In this document: in pieces, positions 55,398-64,000 of the stretch
Layout: every line of letters begins with the position of its first letter
How positions within the stretch are numbered: the first letter of the stretch is position 1
From: Albophoma yamanashiensis
Taxonomy: Eukaryota > Ascomycota > Sordariomycetes > Hypocreales > Ophiocordycipitaceae
Length of the DNA stretch: 64,000 nt
Assembly (NCBI GenBank): GCA_001600555.1
Contig: BCKH01000005.1
Coordinates: 1,426,001 to 1,490,000 of the forward strand
Reading direction: 5' to 3'
Notes under the pieces: generated by a model
Seen by the model: the letters and a program-made list of their open reading frames with translations, nothing else
Told to the model about the DNA's origin: nothing
Databases searched by the model: none
Made by a program: the position numbers and the translations under genes

Positions 55398-56805
55398 ATG
55401 GCCATTGCCGAACATCAGGAACCTGCGCAACCGAGCGGCGCACAAATCACAGCCGAACAAGATGCAAAGCCACCGCCACCGCAGTTTCCGGAAGGAGGTG
55501 CTCGAGCGTGGTTAGTTGTTCTGGGGGCGTTTTGCATCTCGTTTTCGACCTTTGGATACATGAATGCGTATGGGTGAGTGCACGAGATTGGGGCATGGGA
55601 GACGCCGGAATGACGTGGACGTTGACAGCTAACGTCTCAAATACTCAGTGTTTTTCAAGACTACTACTCGAATCACTTTCTCTCAAACGAGTCACAATCA
55701 TCCATATCTTGGATTGGCTCACTTCAAGTGTTCTTTCTCTACGCCGGCGGCGCAGTCGGTGGGCCATTGTTTGACCGATACGGAGCTAAGGTGAGTCCTC
55801 GATTCAGTCTATAGTTCTTGACTAACCAAACGGGTTCGATACTAGGTGATACCATTACCTGGCATTGTTGCCGTGTTTTCGATCATGATGACCTCATTGT
55901 CTACAACGTACTATCAGTTCATGCTCGCGCAAGGAATCTTGGGAGGTGTGGCATCTGGTATGCTCTTTGTTCCGGCTATGACTTGCGTCAGTCACTATTT
56001 CCACAGACGCCGAGCTGCCGCACTGGGAGTTACCGTCACTGGGTCCTCCCTCGGTGGAGTAATCTTTCCAATTGCTCTTGGCCGGATGCTTCAAGAGGAC
56101 ACTCTTGGATTTGGCTGGTCTGTTCGGATCGTGGGATTCATCATCATGGCCATGATGCTTATCGCTGTTTTCACTATCAAGGAGCGACTGCCTCCCCGTC
56201 GAGGAAAGATCATCCTGCCAGCAGCATTTAAGCGAGTTCCGTATACGATCGTAACTTTTGGCATCTTCTTTTTGACTCTCGGGCTTTTTACACCTTTCTT
56301 CTACTTGCCATCATTTGCTCAACAGCATGGTATGGGGCAGGATCTTGCTTCATATCTCTTGGCCATCCTCAACGCTGCCTCGGTCTTTGGAAGAGTGCTC
56401 CCGGGAGTACTGGCAGACAAGATTGGAAGGTACAACACAATGATCATGAAAGGAGCGGTCAGCGGGATTTTGCTACTTTGCTGGCCCGCAATCGACTCAA
56501 ACGCTTCCATCATCATCTTCGCAGTTCTGTACGGATTCTTCTCCGGCGGCATAGTCTCGCTAATGTCGCCTTGCATCGCACAAGTTACCCCTCAGGCGAA
56601 TCAACTCGGTACGTATCTCGGTATGGCCATGACTATTCTGGCGTTTGCGGGTCTTATTGGTACCCCTATTTGTGGCGCACTGCTTCAAATAGACGACAGC
56701 TTCACTCAGCCTGCAATTTTCAGCGGAGTAGTCATGCTATTCGGAACCTTGCTGGTGGCGATTGCTCGCGGCTACCAGAACGTCAAAGTTGTGGCAAAAG
56801 TTTGA
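55398..56805 (+). CDS. MFS transporter, monocarboxylate-porter-like
   Basis: Plasma-membrane major-facilitator protein of 425 residues. Three exons with introns 55574-55648 (GTGAGT..CAG) and 55791-55845 (GTGAGT..TAG); junctions restore FGYMNAYGVFQDYYSNHFL and GPLFDRYGAKVIPLPG. A hydrophilic N-terminus (about 35 residues, Gln/Pro-rich) precedes FPEGGARAWLVVLGAF, the usual start of TM1 in the monocarboxylate-porter (MCT/MCH) family. About twelve hydrophobic segments follow. The motif DRYGAK between TM2 and TM3 corresponds to the MFS loop motif, and GRVLPGVLADKIGRYNT to its second-half counterpart. The substrate is not predictable; monocarboxylates, riboflavin or secondary metabolites are options. 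It faces the Zn2Cys6 gene tail to tail, which could be its regulator. Confidence 0.9.
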
Positions 56806-57092
56806 GTAAGTGAGAGAGACTTGCTCTTCAGGCTGATTAGCTCAGAATGAAAAATTTTAACAGGTCAAATAGAAGGGGTGCTGGTGGCTCCAGGGTTCAA
56901 AGGTTAAGTGGAACGAATTGACTACACAGACTGAGAAAAGAGCGTGTGTATATTAGCAAGACAGTATAGAGCATATGTGTGTGGTTCTCATCTCAATCTT
57001 CGATCAATAGAATTCTCCAAGATTTGCTTTGCCAGTTATACCACTCTATTTCCGGAGTCAGGGTTACTCAGAACTATTGGAACTAATAGGAT

Positions 57093-59391
57093 CTATGACA
57101 TTTGAAATTCGAAATCGTCGAGTAAAAAGCCCAGGTCGTCTGGTACCTTTAAACTTGGTTAGCTCGAGGGAGGTATACCCGAGGTCGCGTTTCTTACCAT
57201 TGGGAAATATGAATTTGACCGATCATCATTACTTACGGCAGCTCCAACCTCAGTAAAGTTGGTATCAGGGTAGCATCTGCGGTCATGCCTATTAACACAA
57301 GACTTCGCGTTGTGGGTGAAACAACTCACGTCGATTCAACTGCAGGCCAGTTAGAGCGGTGACCAGATGTGGAAGCTTGAAGTGCCATGCTGAATCGAAG
57401 AACTCGCTCTACAGCTTCCTTGGTCGATACCGGTTCTGATTGTGGCCACAATTTCGACTTCACTAGCCCTAGAACCATCGATAGAACGTAATACTCACTG
57501 AGGCCCTCCAGTTCCATCGTAAGTCGCTTCTCTAAGACTGTCAACGCTCGATTTACCATTGATATGAAAATCTCAGCAAGCTGAGGGACGGTGGACATAA
57601 TGCCAGGTTGCGTTTCTGTTGACCTCAAAACTTAGTCTCGATCATTAAAAAGGAATTTAAACTTACGAGAGCAAGTGGAATCGAGGTACAGCTCGTGGCA
57701 GATGTTTAGAGCGGCCAGGACCAGTCCAATCCTGCAACCTGATTCGGGTACTATGGCATCTTCGATCAACCGAAAATTGTAACTGAGGATCGCGGCAGCA
57801 GCGTCTAGACGTGCGCGGCGAGAGATGCCTGATGCGAAAGTTGCTGGTATTTGTATTGCCCATGGAATGTGCAACAAGAGAACATATTGATTGAGGATCG
57901 TTTTCAGCATGCCCTCGACGTAAAGTATCCTCCGCTGCTCCCGAGGATCCTTCCGGCAGCGTTGCCATTCAGGAAGGTCGCGTAATGCCTGCACAAGCAT
58001 GTCTCCCAGTTTCAGGATCCGATCAAAGTCCACCTGTTCTCGGGACCCATTAACCAACGAGCACACGTCCAACCGGGTGGCAAATGACTGGTGAAGAGTC
58101 ACCTGGAAGGAAGAATTCGTCCAGCTGCTGAGCGGTTGATAAATAGGAGCACCCCCAGCCGACACCTTTATGGCATCATCCTCTACATTCAAGGGCGCAA
58201 GAGTGCTGAAGTCTCCACGCTTGACGCTTGGTGGCATTCCTCGTTCAACGGATGCCTGTAGATCCAGTTCGATGATTGTTGTCCACAATCGACGACGCAT
58301 TTCTCGTTGGAACGTGGAGATTGAAGTTGTGGGACCAGCTTCCCGGTGGTATCCAGCGACCATAGCCCACCGTACTAAACTTCCCGTAGACGTCCAGAAA
58401 GAGCTCTCCTGGATATAGTTTGCGCGTTTCGCAATAACCAGCAAACAATGTGCCACCAAGCTCGACCCAGTCTCCGGTGGTGTGTTGGGCGTTGAGGTAA
58501 GCCATGCTTCGGCGGTCTCAATCCACCGCTTGGCCAAGCCATTAGATGTCTGCAAGCCTGTGCCATCTTGCTGAGTCTCCGGACGTATACTAGCTGCGGT
58601 GGCCAGGACGAGTAGGAGTTGAACTTGAAAAGAGAGCTGCGTGCATCGGGGGGTTTCCCAGTAGTCTCTGTAATCGGCCATAAATGTTGGAATATGCAAG
58701 ACTCGGTGCGTGACTTCGAATCGATCAAAATACGTCTCAAGTAGGGTGTCTGCGATGTTGCGTTGCGGTATTAGACGTGTTAGAGCCTCCTGATCTATCT
58801 TGTCTTGGCTTAATGGAATATTTTGGGGCTTTCTATTAGCCACTGCGAAGATGTCATCGCGAAGCTGGTTGATGAGTGGATTCTGTGCCTTGAGCTGCCC
58901 AATGAACCGTGGAAGGTCGGGGAACTGAATCTGTTACAACAAATTGACGTCGCGGGGGGTTCCAGTACCTAGCGTACCTGTTGATAGAAATTTAACTGAT
59001 AGCTGAAGCCATAAAACCTAGTCGACGTTTCTCGCCCTTTAAAGTGCATCATGCTCGCGCTATGGGTCGTCGGAGACCTTCTACAATTGTCTTTCGGGGA
59101 AATAGGATTGATCAAAGGCGTTCCTAGTTCCCCAATGGCACCTGCTCTGACCGAGACCTTATCGGCACCTGTTGGAGGCGAGTAAAGGCCATTATTTGTT
59201 ACAATCGTCGAGAGTTCGTTTCGGTAGGTACACTCATGATCACGCCCGGTCTTAACGCACCGACTGCAAGCGGGCAATTCCCGCCCACATTTCAGTTTTC
59301 GGCGATAGCACTGAATGCAGGCCAATGGGGGGCGCCGCTTCTTGAGGCCAGGTTTGACAATGCGCTGAGACGTGCTTTGGGCTCGATGCAT
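57093..59391 (-). CDS. Zn2Cys6 fungal transcription factor, five exons
   Basis: A 685-residue regulator. I derive introns at 58931-58977, 57616-57666, 57277-57329 and 57147-57236 (plus-strand coordinates, GT..AG in gene sense); all phases match, and exon 4 is only 40 bases. Zinc cluster: C25, C28, C35, C42, C45, C54 (CX2CX6CX6CX2CX8C) in LACIQCYRRKLKCGRELPAC, preceded by a basic stretch. The fungal-specific middle homology domain begins near 175 with LIPQRNIADTLLETYFDRFE, VTHRVLHIPTF and later MRRRLWTTIIELDLQASVERG, GMPPSVK. The last exons supply TNFTEVGAA and DDLGFLLDDFEFQMS, an acidic/aromatic C-terminus typical of these factors and a good sign that the small exons are real. The targets may include the tail-to-tail MFS gene. 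Confidence 0.85.
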
Positions 59392-60111
59392 TTCTCCGTG
59401 TCGGCTGCCGCGCTGGGTTGCTGAATGAGAAATTGCAAGTGGTCAATCTCATGGAGCATTTCGGTCATTTCGGTCACTTCGGTCTTTTCGGCCTTCTCGG
59501 CTTTTTCGGCCATTTTCAGGGCTGCACCTCGTCGGCATTTTGGGCAATTCCAACCCACCCATACGTACTCTGTGCTCAGGTCGAATATTTGGCTATTTTG
59601 CCCATTGGGCCAGGGTATGTGAAGCATGCCAGCTCCGTGCCAAAATTTCACCAATCGGCAATGACTGGATAGGAACCAATTCTCTATGCTGATGGGCAGA
59701 AGAAAGCGCTCGACGACATCCGCTGCTAATTATACAAGATCTTCGACATGACATGTCTCTACAGAAGCTCAACAGGAGTGGTGCCCGCTGGTAATTTCGA
59801 ATCTGTTCTTTTCAGCTTCGAACAACTGCAAAGGTTGATTGATGACTGAATCATAGGTTTCACGCAGAATCTATATCACTAAGGTTCCTAGCTTGGCTGT
59901 TGCGAGTCTGTCCTGTAGATGCCACTCCTTGTCATCCTGATATAGCCGACGACGGGTACAGGCGCAAATATTTATCAGACTCACATTAAGAGACGTTGTG
60001 GTCTTATTTAATACGCAGGGTGTTAGATTTATTTGGCCATGACCAACCCGTTGCACCATGGACACGTGTATTGGCAATCAGCGCCTAAATTCCCGAACCT
60101 AGCCAGCACTT
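59392..60111. other. Upstream region of the Zn2Cys6 gene, with tandem repeat
   Basis: 720 bases between the regulator start and the 3' end of the UstYa-like gene. It carries the six-copy 9-base repeat listed separately, 70-123 bases upstream of the regulator start codon. Short frames here are low-complexity or random. Confidence 0.5.
59461..59514. repeat. Six tandem 9-base TCGGYCNTT repeats
   Basis: Six contiguous units: TCGGTCATT, TCGGTCACT, TCGGTCTTT, TCGGCCTTC, TCGGCTTTT, TCGGCCATT. The period of nine keeps frame and gives a short (EKAEKTEVTEMTE-like) repeat on the opposite strand, but no gene is supported. It lies in the promoter or leader of the Zn2Cys6 gene and may vary in copy number. 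Confidence 0.7.
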
Positions 60112-60807
60112 TTAAAAAAACTCGCCCCCTAGTCTCACCAGTGATTTCGTAATTCCATGCTCTCTTGAACCCTCCCGCATGAATACCTCTTGGCAATGTT
60201 TCACATGGCTCTCCGGCGCATACCGGGCCTCCATGAACAATGCTCCGATGCCTCTGTCAATCCTCCATTGCTTGCGCCAATAAAACGAGCAATGTAGGAC
60301 GTGAAACCCCAACGAAGTATATAAGAAACCGTCCGTGCGGTCCGCCAGCGCGGCGACTTCTTCCAGCGTTAGTCGTGATGTCCCATTATCGTTTGCCCAG
60401 TAGTCCCACTCGCCGTGGGCGCCGGGCCCTGAAGTTGCGAACTCGTTCGATAGCGCCTCATCACGGCAAGCCGGCGGCAACCAAGATACTGAGAGCACGT
60501 CGAAGGCGCAGTTGAGGGCTCTGGCTTCCTCAATTGTGGCACCACAAGAGCAGTTCGATACTTGGCGTGTAGGGCTCTGGTGTGTTGAGGAAACCTGCGG
60601 CAAGAAGGTCTTGAGGAGGGAGAGGGCGTGGAATATCAGAGCAATCTGTAAAATGCTACAGATCGCAAGCGCGATATAGCAGGATGTTTTCAGGAAGGAG
60701 CGCTTTTTCTTCCTGTAGATGTTATACTCGAAGTCCTCCTGAGTTGGATTGAGAGCCTCGCATTTGAGTGGTGTGTGGCTATTGTCATTGAAAATGGAAC
60801 GGAACAT
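60112..60807 (-). CDS. UstYa-like (DUF3328-related) membrane protein with two HxxHC motifs
   Basis: A 231-residue single-exon protein starting at the first ATG (MFRSIFNDNSHTPLK). One membrane segment lies at about residues 40-62 (CYIALAICSILQIALIFHAL), preceded by a basic stretch YRKKKRS, which suggests type II topology. The lumenal part has CSCGATIEEARALNCAFDVL, SWLPPACRDEALSNEF and EWDYWANDNGT. Two HxxHC motifs follow: FHVLHCSFYWRK and SHVKHCQEVF. These paired motifs define UstYa-type proteins, which act in oxidative cyclisation of fungal RiPPs, although the surrounding sequence is closer to an uncharacterised sister family. No RiPP precursor with repeated core peptides was seen nearby. A non-ATG upstream extension of 45 codons is open but not favoured. 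Confidence 0.75.
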   Translation of the reverse strand: MFRSIFNDNSHTPLKCEALNPTQEDFEYNIYRKKKRSFLKTSCYIALAICSILQIALIFHALSLLKTFLPQVSSTHQSPTRQVSNCSCGATIEEARALNCAFDVLSVSWLPPACRDEALSNEFATSGPGAHGEWDYWANDNGTSRLTLEEVAALADRTDGFLYTSLGFHVLHCSFYWRKQWRIDRGIGALFMEARYAPESHVKHCQEVFMREGSREHGITKSLVRLGGEFF

Positions 60808-61966
60808 GGTTCTCCACGCGACCTTGTGTTGCCTCTCTGAAAGATTTTCCCTGATTCTGGATTGATAATAATGAAGTTTCGACAGGGAAGAGACGCTCCG
60901 CCTCGTCGAGACAACTGTAGTGTAATGGAGGCGGTAACTCAAAGAATGAGGTTCAGGGTGCCATTCGTGTTTAGATGACCACTAGTAAGCAGAATAAATG
61001 CTGGTAAGCATCAGGAAGCAGAGAAAAGATAGTAAGCAGAGCAAAACGCTAGTAAGCACAGCAGCGCTAGTATGAATAGAGGCTACAGAGAAAGGCGCAG
61101 AGCTGTTGGAATCGGTGTCACGAGATTTTCCAGTGACCTTAATCAAAAAATGTAGCCGTTTACGATTGAAGCGGTTAGATGTGCTGTTGTGAGTTTCAGC
61201 CAAAGAGGCACCGCCGACCTACTGCTGCAAGAGAGAGGGCGCATGTCCTCCGTCCCGTCATCGGAACATGGGCCCGGCGCAGTTCTGCTTTCGCACGCGT
61301 CATTGTGTAATTCTACCCTGTTTTGTAGTACCTGGCTACTCCAGTTTTTCATCTTCGTCGATAATTTTCATCGCCAAACAGAACATCTTGCTCTTTAGGA
61401 CAGGATAAGCCGGTCTTATTGCAAAGGCCATTCCCAGCACCTATCATACAGCCATCATTCCAAGCCACAAGTGGACTGCTAAGGTAGTACGTATTATCTT
61501 TCTCCATTGAGTTCACTTTGCACGGCGAGGCGGCAGGGACGCGGATCACCCTGAATGAAGCGGTGTGAGCCTTGGTAAGCTCTGAGCCTCATGATTTGGG
61601 CTTTTGCATGCTTTGAGTCTATTCACATTCAATATGCGCCCGAAAGTGCTGCCTAATGGATCATCGCCAACGAGGCGCCATGCCAGATGACATGGGAGGT
61701 TTCTAGGGTCGCTCCCTAACTTGGATCTATATTTAGTCATGTTTGGGCTCCTGCGCTTGTTGTTGCCTAACGGTACCGTAGGGACAAGATACAGACACTG
61801 TACCACAGCCAACTCGCCTCTCGGTGAACTTATAAATACAACGGACCAACGTTATGATTATTCTTCCCTCTCAAATCCTCTGCCAACAACCAGACATTTG
61901 AAAATTAGAACAAAGAAGCACAATACACTTTATCCACATAGTTTTGCAATCAATCTTAACGCCAAC
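60808..61966. other. Intergenic region between UstYa-like and CinA-domain genes
   Basis: 1.2 kb, divergently flanked, so both promoters lie here. Around 60975-61060 the sequence AGTAAGCAGA/ATAGTAAGCAGAG recurs about four times (a short imperfect repeat). No gene is seen. Confidence 0.45.
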
Positions 61967-62521
61967 ATGACATCGCAGGAAGCGTATATCAAGCGGTCAT
62001 CCGAGACGCTCCACGATGTCACCAGCGATGTGATTACACTACTCAAGCAAGCCAAGGAAACAATCGGAGTAGCAGAGTCCCTTACCGGAGGGGGTGTTAT
62101 GACGGCGATTACTTCAGTTAGCGGTTCTAGCGCCGTCTTTCGCGGCGGAGTCGTCTCGTACGCGACACCATTAAAGGAGAGGCTTCTTGACGTCGATACT
62201 GCTCTTATTACACAGCATGGGGTTATACACAAGGAAGTCGCCGAGCAGATGGCTGTAGGCGTTCGCAATGTTACCGCTATTAACAATGAGCCTACTACTT
62301 GGGGTATCGGTACTACGGGAGTTGCTGGCCCAGATTCACAAGACGGAAAGCCTGTCGGAATGGTCTATATTGGAATTGCCTCGCCAAGCAAGACCTGGGC
62401 GCTAGGTCCTTTCTATTTTCCTGGCGATCGTCACCAAGTTAGACGCGCTACAACTACAGAAGCCTTGGCTCAACTGCGAGAGATATTGTGGGCTAGGTCG
62501 GAGATGTCTCTGGCTAATTAA
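61967..62521 (+). CDS. Stand-alone CinA C-terminal domain protein (NMN deamidase-like)
   Basis: A 184-residue protein matching the CinA/PncC domain, which in bacteria deamidates nicotinamide mononucleotide. Characteristic blocks are TIGVAESLTGGGVMTAITSV (with the likely catalytic Ser in AESLTGG), YRGGVVSYATPLKERLL-like segment, GVIHKEVAEQMAVGVR, GIGTTGVAGPD and KPVGMVYIGIA. All are in the expected order, so the domain is complete. The chosen ATG lies after a long in-frame leader with no conserved content. In fungi such single-domain CinA proteins are common and are presumably cytosolic; whether they keep deamidase activity is not shown. An ancient bacterial origin is often assumed for the family. 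Confidence 0.88.
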   Translation: MTSQEAYIKRSSETLHDVTSDVITLLKQAKETIGVAESLTGGGVMTAITSVSGSSAVFRGGVVSYATPLKERLLDVDTALITQHGVIHKEVAEQMAVGVRNVTAINNEPTTWGIGTTGVAGPDSQDGKPVGMVYIGIASPSKTWALGPFYFPGDRHQVRRATTTEALAQLREILWARSEMSLAN

Positions 62522-64000
62522 AAGGAGGTGACTCTTGTTCACAGCGTAAAGACTTCTTTTGGACTGCAGCTTGAGAAACTATTTATCGTTATCACTGAAA
62601 GGTATGATGCAGATGGTTTCGAGCCAGATATTAGCAATCAGCGGCATCTCCTGTACTGAAGTAGATCAGCGTTCAGGCCAGCACGTTGCTCAGATTTGCC
62701 TTGAATGAGTCATTACCAGTCTTGCCGAGAAGCACATATCGGCTTGATTCTGCACGCTTTCCCAAAGTGGGCGAGGAAGCCCTTGTGGAAAACGCGTCGA
62801 CCATATCGAGCTCTGGATTATTCTTTGGTTCAGAATATCCCCACCGTAGAACTTCTTTGTCAAGATCAATCTAAACTTTATTAATCGGATTTGGCATGGT
62901 GTCTGCTCTGGTGTCTTTCATCTAAACCTCGGTATAATGCTCGATATACATACAACACATCATGATCGGAAACATCTCTCAGTCCTTAATAACATCTACA
63001 TCCATCGAAGCCAGCAAAACCAGGCACAGGCTCTACCAATTAAATGCACGACCAACATCCGAACGAGCGTATGCTAGTTATTCGTAATCAAGTCTGTTCA
63101 TGTATATGGATTGCGTGGCCATAAGGGTACAAAATTCCCAATTGCGCTCATTAATTCAAGGTCACAGCATTGATCCCGTAACATTGGGTTATATATTCGT
63201 GGATAGAGCAGGCATCCTAATTGACGAAGGCAAATGCAATGAGATGCCCCAATGTCGCCTTGTTCTCCGATATATTGCACGCAATGCTCAATTCATTAGA
63301 ATGGAAGCCTGCAAGGAATGCACGACTCAATCCGACGTATAATTCATTGACCGGACAGAATCCAGTTTCACCAAGGCATTCTGCTACGAGGACACGAAAT
63401 ACTACTAGGTAGGACGAGGTCCTTCCCGAAGAACATTTCACCCGTTAATGGTTAAATCTGTTAAAAGGGTGATGTCTGACCCACGGTGTGCCCACGCCAC
63501 TTATTGATGTCTCTGTTAATTAGCATGCCATACCCACGACTGTGTGTGGGACCATTTTGCATCTAGAGTCAATAGGGAAGGTTGTATATTCAAAATGCCA
63601 CTCCGTACGGATATGCATAACCCTTACCGCTTTGACCTGCATACCTTGGAACTTTCATATCAGCCCCGTGTGTCGAGTTCCCGGTGCCAGCGGCTCGTAT
63701 TCGGCCTGGGGGAACGTGCCTGCGATTAGCCTCGGCTGAACTCCATCGCCAAGTTAGCCCCTCATGTCTGCAAAATATCATTGCCAAGTCTCTCCATTTC
63801 GTTAATGGCCGGATGGGGTCAGCTTGACTATTGAAGAGCAAACACTGTTGAAATTCTGATTTGAGACCACTGCTGATTGCATGTATAAGACGCTCAATGC
63901 TCAATTCAACGAGGAGACATGGTCCAATGTTGTCACGACGTCTTAGCGAGGTCTCCACAGCGTGCAATCATCCTGCTTGCCGAAAGCCTATGATGCAATC
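62522..64000. other. Right-end intergenic region, no gene recognised
   Basis: 1.5 kb to the edge of the window. Frames of up to 125 codons (63590-63967, minus strand) have no recognisable protein content. No tRNA, rRNA or clear repeat was found. Confidence 0.45.

Noticed and set aside
56829..56905. tRNA-like pieces (TTAGCTCAG and GGGTTCAAAGG) after the MFS gene
   Set aside because: A- and B-box-like strings are at a suitable distance, but no acceptor stem or cloverleaf can be drawn and the T-loop is incomplete.

Overview
The window is from a filamentous ascomycete, most likely a member of the Hypocreales. Genes carry short introns (about 50-120 bp) with GT..AG ends and CTNAC-type branch sites. 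Protein families include Zn2Cys6 regulators, DUF2235, DUF4419, a UstYa-like protein, an FSH hydrolase and a highly reducing polyketide synthase. Intergenic DNA carries many copies of a GTACGGAGTAC-type element that I associate with hypocrealean genomes. The exact genus cannot be read from the sequence; Clavicipitaceae or Ophiocordycipitaceae is a guess.

Left part (about 0.5-18 kb) is conserved, gene-dense housekeeping DNA: mannitol-1-phosphate 5-dehydrogenase, a secreted DUF4419 protein, an augmin HAUS6-like subunit, mitochondrial ribosomal protein bS21m sharing a divergent promoter with an RBM25-like PWI splicing protein, an enoyl-CoA hydratase, a DUF2235 hydrolase and a membrane-anchored SDR. 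A gene-poor tract (18-20.7 kb) holds a broken ankyrin-repeat gene.

The centre (20.8-36.6 kb) is a complete biosynthetic cluster: a Zn2Cys6 regulator, a 2518-aa KS-AT-DH-MT-(degenerate ER)-KR-ACP polyketide synthase without a release domain, a LovC-type trans-enoyl reductase, a P450, an aldose-1-epimerase homologue and an FSH/LovG-type hydrolase. This is the gene set described for the fusarielin (FSL) cluster of Fusarium graminearum: FSL1 PKS, FSL2 thioesterase, FSL3 epimerase, FSL4 P450, FSL5 enoyl reductase, and a local regulator. The expected product is therefore a decalin polyketide of the fusarielin type. Three points stand out. A shared motif close to AAGTCGCCGGTC lies in all four promoter regions of the structural genes. 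The enoyl reductase has a 59-residue C-terminal extension that reads like a chromodomain. The epimerase homologue has lost both catalytic histidines of true mutarotases.

The right part (38-64 kb) is sparser accessory DNA: a kinase-fold protein, a GMC oxidoreductase, a small secreted Cys-rich preproprotein with a Kex2-type site, a secreted endonuclease/exonuclease/phosphatase protein with a duplicated N-terminal module, a membrane sulfatase-fold protein, an MFS transporter facing a second Zn2Cys6 regulator tail to tail, a UstYa-like membrane protein and a stand-alone CinA C-terminal domain protein. Intergenic stretches between them contain GTAC palindromes, short tandem repeats and no recognisable RNA genes. 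All gene models were assembled by hand from reading frames and splice signals; none has transcript support.
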